From: Actinomycetota bacterium
GTDB taxonomy: Bacteria > Actinomycetota > Acidimicrobiia > Actinomarinales > Actinomarinaceae
Assembly: GCA_002724835.1 (NCBI GenBank)
Contig: PBPX01000016.1
Span: 1-5,042 of the forward strand
Direction: 5' to 3'
DNA: 5,042 nt
Shown here: one piece after another, positions 1 to 5,042 of the stretch
How the letters are laid out: each line of letters begins with the position of its first letter
How positions within the stretch are numbered: position 1 is the first letter of the stretch
Notes under the pieces: model-generated
What the model was told of the DNA's origin: nothing
Databases searched by the model: none
What the model saw: only the letters and a program-made list of their open reading frames with translations
Translations under genes and position numbers: made by a program

Positions 1-1
1 A

Positions 2-481
2 AAATATAAACCTGATGCTTTAATCACATATGACCCTTTTGGAGGTTATGGTCATCCAGATCATATTCAGACACATAGAATCGGAACAGCAGCTTATTTT
101 GCAGCTAGTGACTTAGACAAGTTCCCACTTAAAGAAAATCAAGAAGTATGGATTCCAGAGCGTCTGTATTACAGTGCCTGGTCTAAGACAAGATTGCAGT
201 CAAGAAGACAACAAATGTTTGATGCTGGAATTATTTCAGAAGAAGAATTTAACAGATTTAACCCAATTGGCAGTGAACATGATGATATAGATGTTGAAGT
301 TGATGGTACAAAATACGTTGATCATAAAATTAACTCTATGAAAGCTCACAGAAGTCAGTTTAAAGATGACTGGTGGGGTTTTAATATTCCAGATGAATTT
401 AAAGAGGACTTTTTAGGATATGAAAATTATATTTTAGCTTTTAATAGAGGAGATTGGTCTTCTCCGTCTGAACTAATCTAG
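2..481 (+). CDS. PIG-L/LmbE family deacetylase (MshB/Mca-like), 5' part outside the window
   Basis: This is the C-terminal 159 residues of a zinc-dependent deacetylase of the PIG-L/LmbE family. The reading frame is open to the left edge, so the gene starts outside the window; an internal TTG at 194 is not the start because the family motif lies upstream of it. The motif GGYGHPDH is at residues 14-21 (about positions 41-64). In MshB the equivalent residues are a mechanistic tyrosine, His and Asp catalytic residues and the last His as zinc ligand. The other zinc-binding motif (AHPDD type), which lies near the N terminus in this family, would be upstream. Members hydrolyse N-acetyl or amide bonds, for example in mycothiol synthesis (MshB) or mycothiol-conjugate cleavage (Mca). 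The motif is MshB-like, but the tail (HRSQ, then a Trp-rich stretch) resembles Mca or generic PIG-L proteins, so the substrate is left open. It sits 3 nt before the response regulator and is probably co-transcribed with it. Confidence 0.85.
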   Translation, partial: KYKPDALITYDPFGGYGHPDHIQTHRIGTAAYFAASDLDKFPLKENQEVWIPERLYYSAWSKTRLQSRRQQMFDAGIISEEEFNRFNPIGSEHDDIDVEVDGTKYVDHKINSMKAHRSQFKDDWWGFNIPDEFKEDFLGYENYILAFNRGDWSSPSELI

Positions 482-484
482 CTC

Positions 485-1192
485 ATGTCTGTTAAAGTTT
501 TACTCGTAGAGGATGAAAAAAGTATCGCAGACGGAATTATTTATAACCTCAAAAATGAAGGTTTAAAAGTCACTCATGTTGATGATGGAAAAATTGCCCT
601 TGATATTTTTAATGAGGAACATTTTGATCTACTTATTTTAGATATTATGCTTCCGGAAGTTTCTGGTCTTGAAATTTGCAAAGCAATAAGAAAATCTTCA
701 AACGTACCAATAATTATATTGACTGCCAAAGATGACGAAAACGATAAAATCAGTGGCTTAGAGATGGGTGCAGATGACTATATAACTAAACCATTTTCAG
801 TTAAAGAGCTAATAAGTAGAGTAAAAGCTGTTTTGAGAAGGACAAAAAACTCAGAATTATTACACGGCGTAGATGAAGACTTAAATTTTGCCAAAGAAAT
901 AACTATAGGAAATATTGCCATGAATCCTTTAAGGTATGAAGCAAAAATAGATAATGAAATAATCGAATTGAGACCTAGGGAATTTGAATTACTTTATTAT
1001 CTTTGTGAAAATGCTGGAAATATAGTTTCTAGAGACAAACTCTTTAGTAAAGTTTGGGGATACAGTTTTGCTGGAAATTCTAAAACTCTTGATGTACACA
1101 TCCAAAGAATACGTGAAAGAATAGAAGTAAATCCAAAGTCGCCAAAAAGATTGGTAACCATAAGAGGTGTAGGATATAAATTAAATGACTGA
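485..1192 (+). CDS. regX3: OmpR/PhoB-family response regulator, RegX3-like
   Basis: This is a complete 235-residue transcription factor, the usual length for the OmpR family. The receiver domain covers about residues 3-120: acidic pair E9/D10, phospho-acceptor D53 in LDIMLP, T80 and K102 in TKPF, all intact. The C-terminal winged-helix DNA-binding domain covers about residues 140-234, with ELRPREFELL (161-170), the recognition-helix region TLDVHIQRIR (201-210) and the closing hairpin RGVGYKL. The receiver closely resembles actinobacterial RegX3 (DKxxGLExGADDYxTKP), the regulator of the phosphate-starvation response; this is from memory of the family, not an alignment search. The ATG lies 3 nt after the deacetylase stop with no recognisable Shine-Dalgarno, so translation may be coupled to the upstream gene. 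Its 3' end overlaps the kinase gene by 8 nt. A phosphate role is supported by the downstream Na/Pi transporter and PhoU genes. Confidence 0.93.
   Translation: MSVKVLLVEDEKSIADGIIYNLKNEGLKVTHVDDGKIALDIFNEEHFDLLILDIMLPEVSGLEICKAIRKSSNVPIIILTAKDDENDKISGLEMGADDYITKPFSVKELISRVKAVLRRTKNSELLHGVDEDLNFAKEITIGNIAMNPLRYEAKIDNEIIELRPREFELLYYLCENAGNIVSRDKLFSKVWGYSFAGNSKTLDVHIQRIRERIEVNPKSPKRLVTIRGVGYKLND
1171..1174 (+). promoter_or_regulatory. Ribosome binding site of the histidine kinase gene
   Basis: AGGA lies 10 nt before the ATG at 1185, inside the last codons of the response regulator. It supports 1185 as the true start of the unusually short kinase rather than the gene being the remains of a longer one. 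Confidence 0.5.
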
Positions 1193-1880
1193 AAACAATA
1201 AAGATGAATTTATAGAAATTGCAAGAATTAAAGAAGAGTTTATAGCAAACGCCTCTCATGAGTTAAAAACTCCAATTGCATCAGTAAGGTTAGCTGCCGA
1301 ATCGGCACTTACATCTCTTGAGCGTGATGACGGAATGACTAAAACTTTTTTAGAGCAAATTTTAAGAGATTCTGACAGGATGAATGAACTTATTTCAGAT
1401 TTATTAGATTTATCAGCTATGGAGTCCTCAGATGTATTTATGGAAACATTTGATTTGCATGATGTAGTAGCAAATGAAATTTCTTACTTATCTAAACAAA
1501 ATAAAAAACGAATTGGTTATAAAAAGAAGAAAGTTGAAATAAATGCAAATTTTGATGATATTTCACTGGCCGTGAAAAATCTGATAAAGAACGCTTTAAA
1601 ATACTCTCCGCCAGAAGAGAATATTTTGATTCAAGTTGAAGAAAATGATAAATCAGTGACATGTTCATTCCAAGACTTTGGTTCTGGAATTTCTAAATCA
1701 GATCAAGAAAAAATCTTTGAGAGATTTTATAGAGTTGATAAAGGAAGAACAAGAAAAGTAGGTGGAACAGGACTGGGTCTCTCAATCGTTAAACATGCAC
1801 TCGATCGAAACAATGCTGTTATTGAGATTGTTAGTGAATTGGACTACGGTTCGACTTTTACGATTGTTTTTGAAAAGTAA
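1185..1880 (+). CDS. Soluble sensor histidine kinase, SenX3/PhoR-like, without a sensor domain
   Basis: This 231-residue histidine kinase is the likely partner of the response regulator it overlaps by 8 nt. The catalytic core is complete: H box with H25 in SHELKTP (24-30), HisKA helices to about residue 85, N box around N132/N136 (NLIKNALKYSP), G1 box DFGSGI (164-169), F box FERFYR (178-183) and G2 box GGTGLGLS (193-200). The kinase sequence resembles SenX3. However, SenX3 and PhoR proteins are usually 350-450 residues, with transmembrane helices and a PAS domain before the H box. Here only about 23 residues precede it, there is no hydrophobic segment, and the upstream DNA encodes the regulator's intact C terminus, so no hidden N terminus is possible on the same DNA. 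A plausible ribosome binding site AGGA (1171-1174) lies 10 nt before the ATG, which supports this start. The protein should be cytosolic and must receive its signal from a partner, possibly the PhoU-like protein downstream. Confidence 0.9.
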   Translation: MTENNKDEFIEIARIKEEFIANASHELKTPIASVRLAAESALTSLERDDGMTKTFLEQILRDSDRMNELISDLLDLSAMESSDVFMETFDLHDVVANEISYLSKQNKKRIGYKKKKVEINANFDDISLAVKNLIKNALKYSPPEENILIQVEENDKSVTCSFQDFGSGISKSDQEKIFERFYRVDKGRTRKVGGTGLGLSIVKHALDRNNAVIEIVSELDYGSTFTIVFEK

Positions 1881-1893
1881 ACTTAAAGTAAAC
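1874..1893. promoter_or_regulatory. Candidate PHO-box-like operator: 9-bp direct repeat with 11-bp period
   Basis: AAAGTAAAC occurs perfectly twice, at 1874-1882 and 1885-1893, separated by TT, giving an 11-bp period (one helical turn). On the minus strand each unit reads GTTTACT followed by a 4-nt spacer. This matches the architecture of PhoB/PhoP-type boxes (7-bp units every 11 bp) and 5 of 7 positions of the Streptomyces unit GTTCACC. A degenerate third unit with 5 of 9 matches may follow at 1896-1904. The site overlaps the kinase stop codon and ends 55 bp before the Na/Pi transporter start. By position it is a candidate target of the response regulator encoded just upstream. The units point away from the transporter, and short AT-rich repeats can arise by chance, so the call is tentative. 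Confidence 0.4.
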
Positions 1894-1931
1894 AACAGGC
1901 AAATTAAAACATTATTTAATTAAAAATCTTA

Positions 1932-1937
1932 TATACT
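1932..1937 (+). promoter_or_regulatory. Possible -10 element of the transporter-phoU operon
   Basis: TATACT, one base from the TATAAT consensus, lies 11 nt upstream of the transporter ATG at 1949. A transcript starting about 7 nt downstream would be nearly leaderless, which fits the lack of a usable Shine-Dalgarno before that ATG and the known frequency of leaderless mRNAs in actinobacteria. No convincing -35 is seen, as expected for an activator-dependent promoter, but in such AT-rich DNA a match like this is weak evidence. Confidence 0.25.
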
Positions 1938-1948
1938 TCAAACGGAAT

Positions 1949-3085
1949 ATGAATTTAAAATCTTTTAAAAATTTAAGCTTCGCAATATTTTTCCTATATT
2001 TCTTCCTTGTATCAATCAAACTTCTTGAAAAAGGAATTAAAACTTTAGGTGCAGAATACACAGATGCACTTTTTGAGTCAGTATCGAATCCTTTTGCTGG
2101 TTTACTGGTTGGAATTTTATGTACAGTTTTAGTGCAATCATCCTCCGTTACTACTGCAACTATTGTTGGTTTAGTTGGAAGTGGAGTCCTCAGCTTGGAA
2201 TATGCAATACCAATGGTTATGGGAGCAAATATTGGAACAACAGTAACTAATACCTTAGTTTCTTTTGGACACGTAAGAAGAGAACAGGAATTTAAAAGAG
2301 CTTTTGCAGCCTCAACGATGCATGACTTCTTTAATTTATTAGTGGTGATAATACTCTTTCCTCTTGATTTATTTACAGGACTTATAACAAGGATGGCTGA
2401 AAATGGAACAGACTTTATTCTCGCTACAGGATTCACAGCAACTAAACCTAATAGCCCAATCAAGGCAGGAATTAAGTGGGGTTCAAATAATATACTAGAC
2501 GGACTATCTTCTATTCCATTTATAGGTAATCTAAGTGAGAATTCTTATAGGGTCTATGCAGTTCTTTTAATTATTATTGCAATAACATTTATTTTCTTGA
2601 GCTTAAGAAATGTCGTATCTAATATGAAATCTCTCATGCTCAATCAGATTGAATTTGGGTTAGATAAAGCTCTTGCAAGGGGTGGGGGAATTTTTGCAAT
2701 ATTGGTCGGAATCTTAATTACTTTCTCAGTACAAAGTTCAAGCATCACCACATCAATCCTTGTACCCATAGTTGGTTCAGGAATTTTATCTATTGAAAAT
2801 GCTTTTCCGATAACACTTGGTGCAAATATTGGTACAACAATCACAGCTGTTTTAGCTAGCTTTGCTGTTGATGATCCAGCAGGATTAACCATTGCACTCC
2901 ATCATGTATTTTTTAACTTAATTGGTGTCATTATTGTTTATCCAGTAAAGGCAATAAGGAATTTTCCAGTCAATTTGGCAAAAGGACTCAGTGTTATTAC
3001 CGCTAAAAGAAGATATATTGCAATACTTTACGTTTTAGTAACTTTTTTACTAATTCCACTTTTGGGAGTAGTACTATTTAATTAA
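1949..3085 (+). CDS. Na+/phosphate cotransporter, NptA/SLC34 type (Na_Pi_cotrans repeats, no fused PhoU)
   Basis: This complete 378-residue inner-membrane protein contains the duplicated Na/Pi-cotransporter signature. Repeat 1 (residues about 63-103) and repeat 2 (about 262-302) both begin with QSSS and both contain GANIGTT; 25 of 41 residues are identical by hand alignment. In SLC34-type carriers the two QSSS motifs lie on re-entrant segments that form the sodium and phosphate sites. Hydrophobic segments are at about 9-25, 49-77, 82-104, 125-146, 202-219, 246-260, 268-290, 311-333 and 356-377. It is expected to import phosphate with sodium, although some bacterial homologues (YjbB) have been linked to phosphate export. 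Several bacterial relatives carry a C-terminal PhoU domain; here that part is a separate gene 9 nt downstream. ATG 1949 is the first ATG, GTG or TTG after the in-frame stop at 1889-1891. Only a poor GGA precedes it. Confidence 0.92.
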   Translation: MNLKSFKNLSFAIFFLYFFLVSIKLLEKGIKTLGAEYTDALFESVSNPFAGLLVGILCTVLVQSSSVTTATIVGLVGSGVLSLEYAIPMVMGANIGTTVTNTLVSFGHVRREQEFKRAFAASTMHDFFNLLVVIILFPLDLFTGLITRMAENGTDFILATGFTATKPNSPIKAGIKWGSNNILDGLSSIPFIGNLSENSYRVYAVLLIIIAITFIFLSLRNVVSNMKSLMLNQIEFGLDKALARGGGIFAILVGILITFSVQSSSITTSILVPIVGSGILSIENAFPITLGANIGTTITAVLASFAVDDPAGLTIALHHVFFNLIGVIIVYPVKAIRNFPVNLAKGLSVITAKRRYIAILYVLVTFLLIPLLGVVLFN

Positions 3086-3089
3086 GGAG
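3084..3089 (+). promoter_or_regulatory. Strong Shine-Dalgarno of the phoU-like gene
   Basis: AAGGAG overlaps the transporter stop codon and lies 5 nt before the ATG at 3095. It is the best ribosome binding site in the window and supports co-transcription with the transporter, with efficient independent initiation of the PhoU-like protein. Confidence 0.75.
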
Positions 3090-3094
3090 AAAAT

Positions 3095-3724
3095 ATGACT
3101 GATTTATTAGATTCAATAGATGCAAAATTAAGTGAGATGCTTACCAATAGTATGCATGCTTACGATATTACGATGAATTGCCTCTTAGGAGATACGAATC
3201 TCGAAACCGTAAGAGACGATTTATACAACACTGATAAAGCTATAAATGAACTTCATAGAGAGGTAAGAAGAGAGATGATAATTCACTCAGCGGTAAACTC
3301 TAGAAATTTAGATATTCCATTGTTACTTTCTTATATGACAATGTCTAAAGACATTGAAAGAATAGGAGATTACTGTAAAAATTTATTTGAGATAGCAGAA
3401 ACTGGAAACTCCTTTGCGAAAGGGGATGACCTAGATACCTATATGGAGTTGAAAAATGACATTGGAAAATTAATAGTTTATTTGCAATCTTGTTTAAATC
3501 TTGATGATGAATCAAAAGTACAAGATTTGATTACTCTAGGGTCTTCTTTAAATAATGATCTTGATGAAAAAATTACAGCACTTCTTGAAGATAAAGAGAA
3601 GATCCAGTACCCAGTTGCTACAACACTTTTTTATAGATATCTGAAAAGAATAGTTTCGCATATAGTAAATGCTGCTACAGCGATAATTATGCCGACAGAT
3701 CAGATAGATTATTTAGACGAATAA
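3095..3724 (+). CDS. phoU: PhoU-like phosphate regulatory protein
   Basis: This 209-residue, probably all-helical cytosolic protein is close to the usual 210-240 residues of PhoU. PhoU proteins have two three-helix repeats, each with an E/D-x-x-R-x-x-D metal-cluster motif. The first is clear here: DIERIGDYCKN at residues 86-96 (E88, R89, D92). The second, at about 182-193, reads YLKRIVSHIVNA, where Lys and Ser replace the acidic residues, so the second metal site looks lost or changed; my recollection is that PhoU domains linked to Na/Pi transporters often look like this. PhoU modulates phosphate uptake and restrains Pho kinase signalling. Its position 9 nt after the Na/Pi transporter, where relatives have a fused PhoU domain, suggests it controls that carrier, and it may also convey phosphate status to the sensorless kinase upstream. 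The gene ends 6 bp from the convergent korB. Confidence 0.85.
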   Translation: MTDLLDSIDAKLSEMLTNSMHAYDITMNCLLGDTNLETVRDDLYNTDKAINELHREVRREMIIHSAVNSRNLDIPLLLSYMTMSKDIERIGDYCKNLFEIAETGNSFAKGDDLDTYMELKNDIGKLIVYLQSCLNLDDESKVQDLITLGSSLNNDLDEKITALLEDKEKIQYPVATTLFYRYLKRIVSHIVNAATAIIMPTDQIDYLDE

Positions 3725-3730
3725 ATTAGT

Positions 3731-4747
3731 TTAATTAACGTCCCAGGTTCCAAGTGATCGAATCAATTGTTCAATTTTTCCATCACCCTTAGCTTCTTTT
3801 GCTGATTCGATTTGCCCTATAACATCTTCGTTATAAGTTTCTCTCTCAACTTGTCTAAAAACACCAACTGGAGTTGGTCCATAAGGACCATGAGATAGTC
3901 TAGATAATGAAAATGCGACTGAAGGATTCTTTTTAGTTGTGTCATGTACATAAATCTGAGAATCATCAATATCAGCTCTTTTAACTATTTTGGCTTCACC
4001 ATCTTCTATAGTTACGGCAAGTTCATCTTCTGCTCCAAAGATAACCTTTTCACCATGAACTAAATTAATCCTGTTTGCAACACGACCTTCTTTTGAGGTA
4101 AGTTGTTCAAAAGCATGATCATTAAATACGTTACAGTTTTGATAGATCTCTATAAATGCTGAACCTTTATGCTTTGAAGCTGCCTCTAAAACATCAGCTG
4201 TAAGATCTCTATCCATGTCTATTGATCGAGCTACGAAGCTTGCTTCAGCTCCTAATGCGACACTCATTGGATTAAAAGGCATCTCAACTGAGCCAAATGG
4301 TGAAGATTTTGTTTTCTTTCCTTCTTCACTTGTTGGAGAGTATTGACCTTTTGTTAAACCATAAATCTGGTTATTAAACATTAAGATCTTTAAATTAACA
4401 TTTTTTCTTAAAGCATGGATTAGATGATTTCCACCAATTGAAAGAGCATCACCATCACCAGAAACAATCCAAACAGAGAGTTCAGGATTAGAGACTGAAA
4501 CACCAGTTGCAACTGCTGGAGCTCTACCGTGAATTGAGTGAAGTCCATATGTATTCATGTAATATGGAAATCTTGCAGCACATCCAATACCTGAAACAAA
4601 AACTATCTTCTCTTTGCTGATTCCCATTTCAGCCATAAAACTTTGTACAGAAGCTAGAAGTGTGTAATCACCACAGCCTGGGCACCATTTAACTTCTTGG
4701 TCGCTCTGAAAATCTTTTCTTTTATAATTTACGGGTACTTTACTCAT
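3731..4747 (-). CDS. korB: 2-oxoglutarate:ferredoxin oxidoreductase subunit beta
   Basis: This complete 338-residue subunit binds thiamine diphosphate and an iron-sulfur cluster in the enzyme that converts 2-oxoglutarate, CoA and oxidised ferredoxin to succinyl-CoA, CO2 and reduced ferredoxin. WCPGCGD at residues 21-27 gives C22 and C25, and with C56 (GIGCAARF) and C205 (YQNCNVFND) these are the likely four ligands of the [4Fe-4S] cluster. The ThDP/Mg motif runs from GDGD (97-100) to NN (125-126), followed by IYGLTKGQYSPTS (128-140). The sequence is of the actinobacterial KorB type and of about the family's usual length, slightly shorter than the mycobacterial protein. It follows korA with an 8-nt overlap and has a GAGG site 9 nt before its ATG. 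It converges on the phoU-like gene with 6 bp between stop codons. Confidence 0.95.
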   Translation of the reverse strand: MSKVPVNYKRKDFQSDQEVKWCPGCGDYTLLASVQSFMAEMGISKEKIVFVSGIGCAARFPYYMNTYGLHSIHGRAPAVATGVSVSNPELSVWIVSGDGDALSIGGNHLIHALRKNVNLKILMFNNQIYGLTKGQYSPTSEEGKKTKSSPFGSVEMPFNPMSVALGAEASFVARSIDMDRDLTADVLEAASKHKGSAFIEIYQNCNVFNDHAFEQLTSKEGRVANRINLVHGEKVIFGAEDELAVTIEDGEAKIVKRADIDDSQIYVHDTTKKNPSVAFSLSRLSHGPYGPTPVGVFRQVERETYNEDVIGQIESAKEAKGDGKIEQLIRSLGTWDVN

Positions 4748-5042
4748 TTATTTTTTCCTCAATCCCATCATATAATTCTTGAGCAGTAAATGGTTCGGCA
4801 TTAACTTTATTTATTCCTATGGCATCTATTAAGTATCTCTCTCTAACGAGTTTTATTAATTGGCCTGTATTTAATTCAGGGATGATGACTTTCTTATAGT
4901 TGGAGAGTACATCACCAGTGTTATCAGGAAATGGATTTAGGAAAGTTAAATGAGCACTTGCTACTTTTATTCCCTTTTCATTCAATCTATTGACTGCCTG
5001 AGTAATACTTCCATAAGTTGAACCCCAGCCAAGTACAAGAAC
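4740..5042 (-). CDS. korA: 2-oxoglutarate:ferredoxin oxidoreductase subunit alpha, C-terminal 100 residues
   Basis: The frame is open to the right edge, so only the C-terminal 100 residues of a protein that is usually about 600 residues or more are seen. The TTG at 4985 is internal: in-frame sequence upstream of it encodes LVLGWGSTYG, a hallmark of the transketolase-C-like domain of KorA, followed by HLTFLNPFPDN, VIIPELNTGQL and a tail ending PFTAQEL. This domain lies near the C terminus of the fused gamma/alpha subunit, which pairs with KorB. The gene overlaps korB by 8 nt, a normal korAB operon. Upstream genes and the promoter are outside the window. Confidence 0.93.
   Translation of the reverse strand, partial: VLVLGWGSTYGSITQAVNRLNEKGIKVASAHLTFLNPFPDNTGDVLSNYKKVIIPELNTGQLIKLVRERYLIDAIGINKVNAEPFTAQELYDGIEEKINE
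4755..4760 (-). promoter_or_regulatory. Ribosome binding site of korB
   Basis: On the minus strand GAGGAA lies within the last codons of korA, with GAGG 9 nt before the korB ATG at 4747. It fixes the korB start and fits translational coupling across the 8-nt overlap. Confidence 0.6.

Noticed and set aside
194..481. Treating the TTG at 194 as the start of a 95-residue gene
   Set aside because: The frame is open upstream to the window edge and carries the GGYGHPDH deacetylase motif, so the TTG is an internal codon.
1912..2463. Minus-strand open frame of 183 codons
   Set aside because: It lies antisense to the well-supported Na/Pi transporter, matches no family I recognise and has no ribosome site evidence; it is a shadow of the coding strand.
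2222..2844. DNA repeat: 26-bp segments at 2222-2247 and 2819-2844 match at 22 positions
   Set aside because: Both encode the GANIGTT motif of the two homologous halves of the transporter, so this is ancient domain duplication under protein constraint and not a mobile or regulatory repeat.
2644..2892. Minus-strand open frame of 82 codons
   Set aside because: It is antisense to the second Na/Pi repeat and shares the compositional pattern of the other shadow frame, because the two repeats are similar.
3724..3738. AT-only inverted repeat AATTA-GTT-TAATT between the convergent genes, and the palindrome TTAATTAA
   Set aside because: The stem is 5 bp of A-T pairs without a T-run, too weak for an intrinsic terminator, and such palindromes are expected in DNA this AT-rich.
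4740..4985. Treating the minus-strand TTG at 4985 as a gene start
   Set aside because: In-frame sequence upstream to the window edge encodes the conserved KorA segment LVLGWGSTYG, so it is internal to korA.

Overview
The window is AT-rich (about one-third G+C by eye), gene-dense and free of mobile elements, RNA genes and CRISPR arrays. The SenX3/RegX3-like two-component pair, the actinobacterial-type KorA/KorB and an MshB/Mca-type PIG-L deacetylase together suggest a low-GC, streamlined actinobacterium such as the marine Actinomarina-type lineages. That taxon is an inference from protein resemblance and composition and was not checked against a database.

Layout: positions 2-481 (+) hold the C-terminal part of a PIG-L/LmbE deacetylase. 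It is followed after 3 nt by an OmpR-family response regulator (485-1192), whose end overlaps an unusually short, soluble SenX3/PhoR-like histidine kinase (1185-1880). A 68-bp gap follows. At its start is a perfect 9-bp direct repeat with an 11-bp period, which looks like a PHO-box-type operator. Next come a SLC34-type Na+/phosphate cotransporter (1949-3085) and a PhoU-like protein (3095-3724) with a strong ribosome binding site. On the opposite strand, converging with only 6 bp between stop codons, lie korB (3731-4747) and the C-terminal 100 residues of korA (4740-5042), which form the 2-oxoglutarate:ferredoxin oxidoreductase.

The plus-strand genes from 485 to 3724 make a coherent phosphate module: kinase, regulator, transporter and PhoU-type modulator. 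The notable point is that the kinase has no membrane or PAS sensor region, so its input must come from another protein. The adjacent PhoU-like protein is the obvious candidate. The korAB pair is ordinary central metabolism. No clearly novel system is visible. The best leads are the sensorless kinase and the candidate operator.
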